From Erwinia sp. (lineage in GTDB: Bacteria; Pseudomonadota; Gammaproteobacteria; Enterobacterales; Enterobacteriaceae), in assembly GCA_964016415.1 (NCBI GenBank), contig OZ024667.1, positions 62,001 to 126,000 on the forward strand: a stretch of DNA of 64,000 bases, written 5' to 3'. This document shows, piece by piece, positions 9,134 through 17,314 of the stretch. How positions within the stretch are numbered: position 1 is the stretch's first letter; each line of letters begins with the position of its first letter. Below the pieces are notes generated by a model, which searched no databases, was not told the DNA's origin, and was given only the letters and a program-made list of their open reading frames with translations. The translations under genes were made by a program, and so were the position numbers.

Positions 9134-9876
9134 TCCCCCGCAGCCATTCCCTTATTCCTCTGCGTCCTGAGCGTCAGGCGGTTATAAAGGCTATCGCCTT
9201 TGTTGATGCCAGGCGTGAGGTTGAACCGTGCTGGAAAATTGCAGACTACCCGTACGCTCAGGCATTTTTCCGCTTTCTGTGCGGTAAAGGCAAAGTGACC
9301 GGTAAGAATCTGAATAAGGTTGCCGGTGTACGCTGGGATCCGAAAGAACGGCTGTCCAGTCTGGCAGACTGGGAGCGCGGATTTGATATGTTAATCAGCA
9401 GTGAAGGTCGCTATTGCCCGACGCCGCTGCCGTCCGATCTTGCCACTTATATTTTCCCCGAGCTGGCATTTTCCCTCTCGGAGCGTAAGGAAAAACGCTG
9501 GAAGCGGGAGTTTCAGCAGTACTCACGTCAGCAGGATAAGGAGCGAAACAGGGAAGAAGAAAAATACCAGAGTGTAGTAGGGCAGGCGGAAATCGAACTG
9601 GACTTTCAGACACCTGAAACGCTGCGGTCATGGTATGCGCACTGGTCACAGCAGGATATTCGTTCCTATGATTTGGAGCATATGTTCTGGGCGTGGGCGG
9701 GACGTTTTCCGTCGCTGACTGAGGTTCATCGCTGGTACTCCCGAGGGCAGGAGCCGCTGTGGCAGATGGTTGATGTTGTCCGGCATGTCTCGCAGAACAC
9801 CTGTGCAGAACAGCAGGCTTTAGATCGCTGGTTGGTACCCAATAAACTTCCGTTCAGGGAGGCACGCGATGAGTGA
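9130..9876 (+). CDS. psiA: Plasmid SOS inhibition protein PsiA
   Basis: A 248-residue protein of the PsiA family, recognised by position directly after psiB and by length and composition (IPLRPERQAVIKAIAFVDAR at the start; many Trp and Arg residues). PsiA accompanies PsiB in plasmid leading regions; its biochemical role is less clear than that of PsiB. The start overlaps the psiB stop as ATGA, giving translational coupling. The 3' end overlaps the next small gene by eight bases, so psiB-psiA-9869 form one transcript. Confidence 0.9.
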   Translation: MIPRSHSLIPLRPERQAVIKAIAFVDARREVEPCWKIADYPYAQAFFRFLCGKGKVTGKNLNKVAGVRWDPKERLSSLADWERGFDMLISSEGRYCPTPLPSDLATYIFPELAFSLSERKEKRWKREFQQYSRQQDKERNREEEKYQSVVGQAEIELDFQTPETLRSWYAHWSQQDIRSYDLEHMFWAWAGRFPSLTEVHRWYSRGQEPLWQMVDVVRHVSQNTCAEQQALDRWLVPNKLPFREARDE

Positions 9877-10087
9877 AAAACGTCTGGCTTCTAACCAGCG
9901 GCGCAGTCTGGAAACCATGCGCGGAAAATTGCTGCTGATGGCAGAGCAATGGGATGAGGTTGATTACTGCGTCATGTCTGAACTGGAGCGACTGGCCGAT
10001 AGCTTTGCGACAGTGGTTTCCGAGCTGACTTTTGTCATCGAAAAAAAAGACGTGCAAAGGGCTCAAAACGACACTGATAACGGATAA
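9869..10087 (+). CDS. Small conserved-context protein after psiA
   Basis: A 72-residue, charged, probably helical protein (SLETMRGKLLLMAEQWDEVD, then LERLADSFATVVSELTFVIE). It has no recognised domain. It starts eight bases inside psiA with GGGAGG-like sequence just upstream and ends before a strong hairpin (10095-10114). Its place suggests a role in plasmid establishment, but nothing in the sequence shows what. Confidence 0.7.
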   Translation: MSEKRLASNQRRSLETMRGKLLLMAEQWDEVDYCVMSELERLADSFATVVSELTFVIEKKDVQRAQNDTDNG

Positions 10088-10094
10088 AAAGAGA

Positions 10095-10120
10095 AGCAGC
10101 GCTGACGCGCTGCTCTTCTC
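10095..10120 (+). terminator. Hairpin closing the psiB-psiA transcript
   Basis: AGCAGCGC (10095-10102) pairs with GCGCTGCT (10107-10114) across a four-base loop, followed by CTTCTC. The stem is strong but the downstream T-run is weak, so termination is likely but not certain. Confidence 0.55.
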
Positions 10121-10209
10121 ATCTCCGGTTCGCCCGCGTCAGAATGCCGCCTTATTTTCTTTTCTGGTGTCTCTCTTTTTCATTCTTCTTTGTCAATCAC
10201 TCGTCCAGG

Positions 10210-10715
10210 TCAACGGCCATATCAACAACATGATGGCCCCCTTCGGCTCCTGACCGGCTGCGCCGTTCAGTCGTCAGCCGGCAGCTGCTGCGCATCTGCG
10301 ACACTCCGCCGAACCCCTGCGGGTTTCGTCCCTCCCGGGTAGCGTCTGATGGCAACGTCCAGGTCAAGGGCTGCAGCTGGCTGACGCCAGCGCTTCACCG
10401 CCCCGTTGGGGCTTTAAGGAACCGGCCAGCCGGTCTGTCTGGTGTCTCCCTCCGTTGCGGTGTTCGCTGCGGGTTTTCTTTCTCCGTGGCAGACACTGGC
10501 ACGGGGCGCTGCCCGGCCAAGGGTTCGCTTCGCCGGCTTACTCCGCCGTTCTCAGCCGCTCGTTCCTCCCGTCTTTGCGCTGCGGCCTCGACGCCGCCCC
10601 TGTCCTGTCAGCTGATACCCCGTACCGGTCTTTTTCCACGGAGCAAGACTCCCCGCGCTGCGTGAAACCTAAAAGGGTGACACCAGAAAAGAGGCCTGAA
10701 CCCAAAAAGGAGAAA
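10210..10715. repeat. Leading-region non-coding repeat R1
   Basis: A GC-rich, gene-free unit starting near ATGGCCCCCTTCGGCTCC and running through TTCAGTCGTCAGCC, GTTTCGTCCCTCCCGGGTAG, GGCAGACACTGGCACGGGGC and GATACCCCGT to GGTGACACCAGAAAAGAGGC. The same blocks in the same order recur in R2 (12385-12820) and partly in R3 (14380-14775). It lies immediately upstream of the gene at 10720. F-type plasmids carry comparable non-coding segments in their leading region, some acting as single-strand promoters (Frpo/ssi); that role is inference here. Confidence 0.7.
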
Positions 10716-10719
10716 AATT

Positions 10720-11076
10720 ATGCAATTACGTCTTACCCAGTCCGATGCTGTTTTAGGAATGAACGCGACATCTGAGGCCGAGCGCGATTACTGGCAGGCA
10801 CGTGAGAAGGCATCAGTCTGTCACCCTGTTGAAATTATCGTTAACGCGTTTCATGACGCTGCCGGACTGATGTACCCGATGAACTGGCGAAGCGAAGCCG
10901 ATCAGGATACGGAAACTTTCATGATGCGGGAAATGTACTGCGGCAACGTGACTGAAATTTATACCCGTATCGGGGCGCGTTATTTCCAGATGCGGGACTA
11001 CAGCAACCTGAACCACGGCGAGATCGTGGAGCGCGTTAAGGAGGTGATGAGCAAAATCGACAAGAACCTGAAATGA
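10720..11076 (+). CDS. Hypothetical plasmid protein, 118 aa
   Basis: A 118-residue soluble protein (AERDYWQAREKASVCHPVEI, then NAFHDAAGLMYPMNW) without a domain I recognise. AAAAAGGAG sits eight bases before the ATG. It follows repeat R1, as leading-region genes often do, and is closed by a hairpin at 11082-11097. Composition and context suggest a conserved plasmid backbone protein. Confidence 0.7.
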   Translation: MQLRLTQSDAVLGMNATSEAERDYWQAREKASVCHPVEIIVNAFHDAAGLMYPMNWRSEADQDTETFMMREMYCGNVTEIYTRIGARYFQMRDYSNLNHGEIVERVKEVMSKIDKNLK

Positions 11077-11081
11077 AAAAA

Positions 11082-11100
11082 GCAGGGTTTCCCCTGCCTT
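11082..11100 (+). terminator. Hairpin after the 118-aa gene
   Basis: GCAGGG (11082-11087) pairs with CCCTGC (11092-11097) across TTTC; A-rich sequence precedes it and CTTCC follows. It is a weak terminator or attenuator before the next small gene. Confidence 0.45.
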
Positions 11101-11161
11101 CCGTGCCGGTCTGCACCGTGAGAAGTTTGACCGGCCATCAAAACCAGATGGAGATTAGACC

Positions 11162-11308
11162 ATGCAATTTGACCCGCAAATCGTCGCACAGGCGAAAACG
11201 TTTGTAAATGCCTACCGCACGGGGAAACGTGCGCATATGCCTTCACTGCGCTTCGAATTCTGGCAGCAGTTTATGACCACCGTCCGCGCCGAACTCGGTA
11301 TTCAGTGA
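11162..11308 (+). CDS. Small protein, 48 aa
   Basis: A 48-codon frame (starts MQFDPQIVAQAKTF, ends FMTTVRAELGIQ) with GGAG at 11149-11152, ten bases before the ATG. The end is followed by a GCCGCCCCTGACGGGGCGGC hairpin (11312-11331), the same kind that separates the ParB-like gene and psiB. The content looks protein-like (FEFWQQFM) but no family is recognised. Confidence 0.55.
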   Translation: MQFDPQIVAQAKTFVNAYRTGKRAHMPSLRFEFWQQFMTTVRAELGIQ

Positions 11309-11351
11309 CCGTGCGCCGCCCCTGACGGGGCGGCTTTAAAAGAGGTGTCTT

Positions 11352-12164
11352 ATGTCACAGCTGAGTTTCGAAAACCTTTGCCACGCTTTTGACAGTGCGC
11401 CGGTGATAGCAAAGCCTGTTTTGCCCCTTTCACCTGCGCGCGCGTTGCCGGTGATGTACATCAATGACCATCGTCGCGCGTTCATTAAATTATTCGGGGA
11501 AACCGCCCGTTATCATCATCGCTATGAGGTTTTTCGTGATTTCGTCGCGATGTCCGCTATCGCGATAGAAAATGTATTTCTGAAATCTGAGGCGCTGGAA
11601 AAAACGTATCTTGAAATAGCAGGGCGTTACCAGCCAGAAGACGTGACCCGCATTGCTCAATTACTGGGGCACGTCGTTATGGGGCTTGAAACGGAAATGT
11701 GTGATTTTTTAGGTTCTGTTTTCATGGAGCTTGAGCTGGGTTCCGGCAACTGGGGACAGTTTTTTACACCCTATTCGGTGCAATCACTCATGGCTCAATT
11801 GCTGTCACCCGCTATCGGGGAAACGATCGGCAAACAGGGTTGGGTAGACCTTAGCGAACCTTGCTGCGGTTCCGCTGGCATGGTGATTGGTTTTGCCCAA
11901 AAAATGATAGAAGACGGTTTTAATCCCTCCCAGCAGCTTTGGGCATCCTGTATCGATATCGATCCGAAAGCGGCTGACATGGCCTATATTCAGCTGAGTT
12001 TACTGGGTATCCCTGCCGAAGTCATAACCGGTAATACGCTAACGATGGCATTCAGCCGTACCCGCTTTACGCCGGTGTATTACCTTAACGACTGGCCTGA
12101 AAAGTTTTCACTTCGTGAACGCGTCGAGGCAATGAAAAAGGTGATGTCTGGATTTGCCGCGTAG
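11352..12164 (+). CDS. N-6 DNA methylase-like protein lacking the catalytic motif
   Basis: A 270-residue protein resembling HsdM-type N6-adenine methylases (N6_Mtase domain). An N-terminal helical part leads to NWGQFFTPYSVQSLMAQLL and the SAM-binding motif DLSEPCCGSAGMVIGFAQ (about residues 165-182), then SCIDIDPKAADMAYIQLSLL. After GNTLTMAF, where a catalytic (N/D)PPY/F motif is expected, there is only SRTRFTPVYYLNDW. It may bind SAM and DNA without methylating, perhaps as a plasmid protection or regulatory factor. Start chosen on GAGGTG ten bases upstream; terminator follows at 12174. Confidence 0.8.
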   Translation: MSQLSFENLCHAFDSAPVIAKPVLPLSPARALPVMYINDHRRAFIKLFGETARYHHRYEVFRDFVAMSAIAIENVFLKSEALEKTYLEIAGRYQPEDVTRIAQLLGHVVMGLETEMCDFLGSVFMELELGSGNWGQFFTPYSVQSLMAQLLSPAIGETIGKQGWVDLSEPCCGSAGMVIGFAQKMIEDGFNPSQQLWASCIDIDPKAADMAYIQLSLLGIPAEVITGNTLTMAFSRTRFTPVYYLNDWPEKFSLRERVEAMKKVMSGFAA

Positions 12165-12173
12165 TTTGTAAAG

Positions 12174-12193
12174 GCAGGGGGAACCCTGCTTTT
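12174..12193 (+). terminator. Rho-independent terminator after methylase-like gene
   Basis: GCAGGG (12174-12179), loop GGAA, CCCTGC (12184-12189), then TTTT. It lies ten bases after the stop at 12164. Confidence 0.7.
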
Positions 12194-12384
12194 ACTGCCG
12201 AAAAACCTGCGGCCGGTGGCCGCGAGTTAGGAGGTGGCTGCGCCACCTCTTTTCTCCGTGCCGATTCGGATACAGATTTTATTGTCGGCACTTTCTCTCC
12301 TGGCTTTCCGTTGCTTTCAGTTCCTGGTCATTATCTCCTGTGATTGGCTGTTTTTGCCCTTGATTAAAACAACGTACGTCAAAG

Positions 12385-12820
12385 TCATGGCCCCCTTCGG
12401 CTCCCGACCGGCTAACGCCGTTCAGTCGTCAGCCACACTCCGACTGGCAGCTGCTGCGCACCTGCCAGTCTCCGCCGAACCCCTGCGGGTTTCGTCCCTC
12501 CCGGGTAGCGTCTGATGGCAACGTCCAGGTCAACCCCTGCAGCTGGCTGACGCCAGCGCTGTAACCGCCCCGTAGGGGCTTTAAGGGACCAGCCAGCCGG
12601 TCTTTCTGGCGTTCCCCTTTATGCAGGTGTTCGCTGCGGGGCTTCTTTCTCCGTGGCAGACACTGGCACGGGGCGCTTTGCGGTCAAGGGTACGCTTCGC
12701 CGGCCTGACGCCGCCCCTGACCGCTTCGCTGATACCCCGTTCCGGTCTTTTCCCACGGAGCCAGCCTCCCCGCACTGCATGAAACCCAAAAGGGTGACAC
12801 CAGAAAAGAGGCTGGAAAGT
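12385..12820. repeat. Leading-region non-coding repeat R2
   Basis: Second unit of the R1 family: ATGGCCCCCTTCGGCTCCCG, then TTCAGTCGTCAGCC, the GGGTTTCGTCCCTCCCGGGT block, CAGCTGGCTGACGCCAGCGC, GGCAGACACTGGCACGGGGC, GATACCCCGTTCCGGTC and GGTGACACCAGAAAAGAGGC. It resembles R1 along its full length with scattered differences and small indels. It ends about 50 bp before the gene at 12871. Confidence 0.7.
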
Positions 12821-12870
12821 TGAGAAGCGCGTCAGCCTGACGCTGTGTATTTTTTGATGAGGAGATCAGC

Positions 12871-13227
12871 ATGTTGAAGTTTACTGCCAAAAATCTGTTA
12901 CCTGTCGTGGCTGAAATACGACAGTACGATGCGGCTATGTTACTGGTTAAAGATGAAGGGATTTATGTCCTGTCATCCGAGGGAGAAAGTAAGGACGGGC
13001 GACGCACCGTTGCTTATGCTGAGGGCTATGATCCGGCTAAGTTTCCCGACGGTGGCGAATTATATGATGCCTGCGTCGATGCCGTTGGTGGCGACGATTT
13101 TGCCGAATCACTCCCCCTTAACGACGTCGTTCTGACTGCGTTAGCCGAAGGAAAACATGATTTGCTCATCGTCGTCACTGAAACTCAGATCCGTATTGAT
13201 TTGGCTCTGGTCGGGAAGGCGTCATGA
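12871..13227 (+). CDS. Hypothetical plasmid protein resembling DUF3085
   Basis: A 118-residue acidic protein (KFTAKNLLPVVAEIRQYDAA, GIYVLSSEGESKDG, then YAEGYDPAKF). Layout and composition resemble the small DUF3085 proteins of plasmids and mobile elements, but I am not certain of that match. TGAGGAG lies eight bases before the ATG. It is the gene served by repeat R2 and ends 33 bases before a convergent regulator gene. Confidence 0.6.
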   Translation: MLKFTAKNLLPVVAEIRQYDAAMLLVKDEGIYVLSSEGESKDGRRTVAYAEGYDPAKFPDGGELYDACVDAVGGDDFAESLPLNDVVLTALAEGKHDLLIVVTETQIRIDLALVGKAS

Positions 13228-13259
13228 GTTAATCCGCGATGGCCGGTGGCGGTGGGTGC

Positions 13260-13493
13260 TCAGTCCGTTAGAGTGCCGATAACCTGACAGATTTCCGCGC
13301 TGTTTTTACCTGAAAGCGCGGGAAGCAATAAGGAAAGTGTCAGCGACCGGGTGGCCAGTTCGACAATACGGTCTATAGCCTGTGATTTCTCGTAGGCTTT
13401 GTACGTTCGCAGGCATTTACCCAGTTCTTCAGCGGCGCGTTCCTGATCCCAGCCCATCCCTTTTCGCCATAAACGCAATTCATAACCCGTCAT
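13260..13493 (-). CDS. HTH regulator divergent from a toxin-antitoxin pair
   Basis: A 77-residue DNA-binding protein: MTGYELRLWRKGMGWDQERA then AEELGKCLRTYKAYEKSQAI is a helix-turn-helix of the XRE/Cro type. The start at 13493 has AAGGTG just upstream; longer frames starting at 13545 or 13622 run into the palindrome at 13551 and are unlikely. A short inverted repeat built on TGCAATAGTTGCATTATTG (about 13509-13527) lies over its promoter and may be its operator. It probably controls itself and possibly the divergent higBA-like genes. Confidence 0.7.
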   Translation of the reverse strand: MTGYELRLWRKGMGWDQERAAEELGKCLRTYKAYEKSQAIDRIVELATRSLTLSLLLPALSGKNSAEICQVIGTLTD

Positions 13494-13550
13494 AAACACC
13501 TTAAAAAGTGCAATAGTTGCATTATTGTAGTGTTTTTTTATCATGGCTGC

Positions 13551-13610
13551 ACCCTTAAAAACATTAACGCAAAAGCTAACATTAGCTTTTGCGTTAATGT
13601 TTTTAAGGGT
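13551..13610. repeat. 60-bp perfect palindrome between divergent genes
   Basis: Two 29-base arms (13551-13579 and 13582-13610) are exact reverse complements around a two-base centre (CA). The outer ends are ACCCTTAAAA and TTTTAAGGGT; the centre is GCTAACATTAGC. It sits in the divergent region between the HTH gene (13493) and the toxin gene (13644). Such a palindrome would form a cruciform or a stable RNA hairpin. It could serve as operator, transcription barrier or recombination site. Confidence 0.95.
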
Positions 13611-13643
13611 ATAATTAGTCATATCGAAAGGGAGATGAACCAG

Positions 13644-13961
13644 ATGTTCGAACTTTTATACCATCCTGAAGCCGCTCAGGAAGTGAAAGCGCTACCGGAT
13701 GTTCTGCGCGGTAAAATGGCAAGACTATTGGTTCAGTTGAGCGAGCGGGGAAATGAATTACGCTACCCGTTAAGCAGACCCATCAAAAATGGATTGTTTG
13801 AACTCAGGGCGTCAGGAACAGATATTGCCCGCACCTTGTTTGTATTCCAGCAGGGGAAGAAAATTTATATTTTACGTTGTTTCATTAAGAAAACTGAGAA
13901 GACGCCGCCCAAAGAAATCGTGGTTGCGTTGCAACGACTGGAGGAATTATCTGATGGCTAA
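13644..13961 (+). CDS. HigB/RelE-type toxin (Gp49-like)
   Basis: A 105-residue protein of the phage-derived Gp49-like/HigB group: FELLYHPEAAQEVKALPD, LYPLSRPIK-like core (RYPLSRPIKNGLFELRA) and FVFQQGKKIYILRCFIKKT. The family are RelE-fold mRNA interferases that cut translated mRNA at the ribosome. The start at 13644 is preferred to 13635 because GGGAG lies nine bases upstream of it. It overlaps the antitoxin gene by eight bases. The toxin-first order is typical of higBA. Confidence 0.85.
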   Translation: MFELLYHPEAAQEVKALPDVLRGKMARLLVQLSERGNELRYPLSRPIKNGLFELRASGTDIARTLFVFQQGKKIYILRCFIKKTEKTPPKEIVVALQRLEELSDG

Positions 13962-14244
13962 AGTAAAAGCAATAAGTCATGAAGACGTCATGAAGACGTT
14001 GCTCGATACCCCAGAAGCTATTGCTGCTTTCGAAGAGGCAAAAGATGAGTTTGCGCTGTTGGAGCAGCTCACGGCATGGCGGACTCAGGCGGGACTCACA
14101 AAAGCGGACGTTGCGGAACGAATGGGGGTAAAACCTCCGGCAATAAATCGCATCGAAAATAACGTGACGAAAGCCAGCTGGCAAACGCTGAAACGTTACG
14201 CGGCAGCCTGTGGTGTTGAACTGGGTATTACCGTCAGGGTGTGA
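13954..14244 (+). CDS. HigA-type antitoxin (XRE helix-turn-helix)
   Basis: A 96-residue antitoxin. The N-terminal part (HEDVMKTLLDTPEAIAAFEE) should contact the toxin, and the C-terminal part is an XRE domain (RTQAGLTKADVAERMGVKPP then AINRIENNVTKASWQTLKRY). It neutralises the preceding toxin and represses the operon. GGAGG at 13940-13944 lies inside the toxin gene, giving coupled translation. A clear terminator follows at 14356. Confidence 0.88.
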   Translation: MAKVKAISHEDVMKTLLDTPEAIAAFEEAKDEFALLEQLTAWRTQAGLTKADVAERMGVKPPAINRIENNVTKASWQTLKRYAAACGVELGITVRV

Positions 14245-14355
14245 TCTGCCCCCTGCCTGTAAATCTTCTATGCCGCTGATTTTCGGGCGGCTGGTTGAGT
14301 GTAAGGCTTAAGCTTAGGTTTAATTATTATAAAAGTGCACTTATTGCACTTAATG

Positions 14356-14379
14356 AGCCGCTTTTCTAAGCGGCTTTTT
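14356..14379 (+). terminator. Rho-independent terminator of the higBA-like operon
   Basis: AGCCGCTT (14356-14363), loop TTCT, AAGCGGCT (14368-14375), then TTTT. Repeat R3 starts directly after it. Confidence 0.85.
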
Positions 14380-14800
14380 CATGCGCGTTCACCCAGGACG
14401 CGCTTTGAGCCCGCCCAGGGCGACGAAATACAACAGCCCGCTTGCAGCGCCCACAGGGCGCGCCGCTCTTACTGGCCACTTTCGTGGCCGCTAAGGATGC
14501 CGGCCATGCTGTCCGGCTTCTTTCTGGTGTCAGCCTCACCTTTGCCGTTAGCGGTTTCCCTTTTGCAGTGACAGACACTTGCACGGGGCACTGACCTCAC
14601 AAGGGTAAAGGCTAAAGCCCGCCATCTCCCCCGTTCGCAGTCGCTCGTTCCTCACTCCTTTGCGCTGCGGCCTCGAAGTCGCCCCTGTTCGTTCAGCTGA
14701 TACCCCGTTCCGGTCTTTTGTCACAGCAACGGGCTCCCCGCCTTCATCACAACAAAGGGGAGACACCGTAAAGAAGCCGTAAGGCAATCGTACCTGAGAG
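14380..14800. repeat. Leading-region non-coding repeat R3
   Basis: A more diverged unit of the R1/R2 family. The 3' half carries the shared blocks CAGACACTTGCACGGGGCA, TTCGCAGTCGCTCGTTCCTC, TTTGCGCTGCGGCCTCGA, TCAGCTGATACCCCGTTCCG and a GGGAGACACCGTAAAGAAG end close to the GGTGACACCAGAAAAGAGG of R1/R2. It ends just before the DUF932 gene. Confidence 0.65.
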
Positions 14801-14811
14801 GAGAAATATCT

Positions 14812-15630
14812 ATGCGTTTAGCTTCCCGTTTTGGTAATGCCAATGTGATCCGCCGTGACCGCCCGCTGACCAATGATGAGCTTGCCCGCTTTGTGCCAAG
14901 CGTATTTTCAGAAGAAAAACATGAGTCTCGCAGCGAACGCTACACCTATATCCCGACCATCACACTGCTCGATAAGCTGCGTAGTGAAGGCTTTCAGCCT
15001 TTCTTTGGGTGTCAGACGCGTGTGCGCGATCAGGGAAAACGTGAGCATACAAAACATATGCTACGTCTGCGCAGGCAAGGACAGATTTCCGGTAAAGAAG
15101 TGCCTGAAATTATTCTTCTTAACAGTCACGATGGTTCAAGCAGTTACCAGATGATCCCCGGCATGTTCCGTTTTGTATGCATGAATGGTTTAGTGTGTGG
15201 CGATACGTTCGGTGATATTCGTGTCCTGCACAAAGGAGACGTCGTTGGTCAGGTCATTGAGGGCGCTTACGAGGTGCTCAACGTCTTTGACAGCGTTGCT
15301 GAATCCCGTGAAGAAATGAAAGCTATCACGTTGCGACCGGATGAGCAGCACCTGCTGGCGACTACCGCACTGAACTACAAATATGACGGCGCACATATAT
15401 CGGTGGCCGCTGAAGATGTATTGCTCACACGCCGTCACGAAGACCGCAGCCCTGATTTGTGGACAACCTACCAAAAAGTTCAGGAAAACCTTATTAAAGG
15501 CGGACTGAACGGACGCACTGCGAAAGGCAAACGCTCAACGACCCGTGGCGTTAATGGCATTGCAGGGGACGTCAAACTTAACCGCGCCCTGTGGGAAATG
15601 GCGGAAAACTTTAAGAACCTGAAAAGTTAA
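14812..15630 (+). CDS. DUF932-family plasmid protein
   Basis: A 272-residue protein of the DUF932 type found in plasmid and integrated-element backbones (FVPSVFSEEKHESRSERYTY, GFQPFFGCQTRVRD, and MIPGMFRFVCMNGLVCGDTF). Its biochemical function is not established. GAGAGGAG lies ten bases before the ATG, downstream of repeat R3. The gene is complete, and a small gene after it is cut by IS91. Confidence 0.85.
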   Translation: MRLASRFGNANVIRRDRPLTNDELARFVPSVFSEEKHESRSERYTYIPTITLLDKLRSEGFQPFFGCQTRVRDQGKREHTKHMLRLRRQGQISGKEVPEIILLNSHDGSSSYQMIPGMFRFVCMNGLVCGDTFGDIRVLHKGDVVGQVIEGAYEVLNVFDSVAESREEMKAITLRPDEQHLLATTALNYKYDGAHISVAAEDVLLTRRHEDRSPDLWTTYQKVQENLIKGGLNGRTAKGKRSTTRGVNGIAGDVKLNRALWEMAENFKNLKS

Positions 15631-15716
15631 TCACAGCCGATAACCAGTCGTTAAACCGGCTGGTTATCAAAGAGCACGATAATTTTTTAACGTCATTCTT
15701 AATACAGGGTATCGAT

Positions 15717-15807
15717 ATGTACAGTACCTCTCCCGAGTTTAAAAAATGTCTGGTATGTAGCATCGGGCATATGACGCTGGACGATTCAGTCATTCTGAAA
15801 GAACGTT
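15717..15807 (+). pseudogene. Small leading-region gene truncated by IS91
   Basis: The frame starts ATG at 15717 and reads MYSTSPEFKKCLVCSIGHMT then LDDSVILKER before running into IS91 copy C at about 15808, where it stops after a few IS-encoded codons. KKCLVCSIGHMTLDDS resembles the start of small proteins that follow DUF932 genes in plasmids and genomic islands, so this is a truncated but once-functional gene. Confidence 0.55.
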
Positions 15808-17255
15808 CATGGTTAGGAGATTGAATCGCATCTTTTAAGAGCACCTGACCATGAAAAGTGACACCGCCTACGCCATTACTACTGCTGATCTGCGTGGGCT
15901 TTGATGTAAAAATACTGTCTTCGCCGTATTTTTAACCTGAAACCCTTTTTTCAGGCGCACCGATCCCGCTCAGGCATCCGCAGCCATCGTTTTTTCGCCA
16001 TCTGTTGCAGCCTGTCTGAGAGCATTTTTGTGGCGTGCTCACCTGCCACGGCGCCGGCAAAACGCAGCCGGCCTTTGCAGAGGATGCACTGGTACGGGTC
16101 CGTACCCAGGAAGCCTTTCATCAGCACCGCGAACCCGGGGCGTTTCGGTTTTTCCCGTGCCGTCATCGACAGCGCTTCCCAGACCTTCGGCAGCAGCGTG
16201 CCCCGCTTGCGGTTGGCCAGAAAGCCCGGGTAGCGCACCATTTTAAAATGCCTTGCCGGAACGTGGCTGATATAGCGGCCGGTCATCTCTTCCTAACTCA
16301 GCGTCTGGCGCTTTTGCTTTCCCGTGCGGTGATCGAGGTAATGGTGGACCACCGCGCCGCCGGCGTAGTGTCGCAGCCGTGAAGCCGACACCGGCGGGCG
16401 CTTCAGGTAGCGTCCGAGGTATTTAACGCTGTGCCAGGCTCCCCGGGTCTTCTTCGCGAAGTGTACCTTCCAGTGCCGGCCATACTGTGCCTTCAGGTAG
16501 CGCCGCCACTGCTCCCCGTCGCGGATATGCCCCAGTCCCGGCAGGGTGCCGGGACTGACCCGCTCATAGCTGTCGCGCAGCAGGCGGATAACGGCCCCCG
16601 CCAGAATTCCTCAACGGCCTTCTTTCTGAAGAAAAGGCTGCGCCAGGCGCCGTGCTTAACGTCAAGCCCACCGCGGGTGACGGAAACGTGGATATGCGGG
16701 TGCTGATTAAGTTGGCGGCCGTAAGTATGCAGGGCACAGAAGATACCGACCTCAATACCCTGCCGGCGTGCCCACTTCAGCATGGCGCGGGTGGCGCAGC
16801 GGAACAGGTCGTTGAGCAGGGGCCAGTTGTTGCTGAAGAAGGGCCACAGCAGGTGGGGCATGGTAAAGGTGATGTGCTGCCAGTCGCAGTCGGGCTGCAC
16901 GTGCTGCTGTTTGGCTATCCACTGCTCAGTTGATTTCATGCCGCAGGCGCTGCAGGCCTTTGACTTGCAGCTCTGGCAGAAGAAGCGGGAGTGTGTGCAG
17001 TCCGGCGAGGCGCAGCAGTAACGGCGTACGCCCATGGCGCAGGTCCCGCAGGCGAGCATGCGCTCAACACAGAGGCGGGTCCACTGGCTGATGTTGTCGC
17101 CGTGTTTTTCGAGGTAGCGGTTCCAGCCGTCATCTACGGTGAAGAGGAGTTTAGCGGGACGGGGGATATGCATGGAGCAGAGTATAAAGCGGAGCTGCGG
17201 TCATGCAAATACCCGAAGCTGCGCAGCAGCGTCGCTCACGCCACAGGCGTGCTAC
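15808..17255 (-). mobile_element. IS91-family element, copy C, full length but decayed
   Basis: One end begins CATGGTTAGGAGATTGAATC (15808) and the other is GTAGCACGCC on the minus strand, abutting GTTC at 17256-17259. Its downstream end differs from copy B (GAGATTGAATCGCATCTTTT against GAATCTGAATCGCTTCTTTC) but matches copy D, so at least two sub-lineages are present. The element interrupts the small gene at 15717; the other flank holds higA. Confidence 0.88.
15951..17173 (-). pseudogene. IS91-family transposase pseudogene of copy C
   Basis: The N-terminal part from 17173 is intact through the HUH motif (HPHIHVSV). A one-base change near 16600 shifts the frame (EEFWRG then PLSACC). Farther on, a Gln codon in TLSQEE has become TAG at about 16294-16296, leaving a 111-codon C-terminal frame. 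Two independent lesions mean no functional enzyme. Confidence 0.85.
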
Positions 17256-17314
17256 GTTCATATCTCTTTCTGATAATTCCTTTAAATCAATCACATTACT
17301 TCTTCTTAAGTTAA

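Noticed and set aside
10455..10775. A 106-codon frame across repeat R1
   Set aside because: Low-complexity, GC-driven frame that is not kept in R2 or R3 and overlaps the start of a better-supported gene.
13494..13643. N-terminal extensions of both the HTH protein and the toxin (shared TLKNINAKAN sequence)
   Set aside because: Both translate the 60-bp palindrome, which reads alike on both strands; ribosome sites support the shorter starts at 13493 and 13644.
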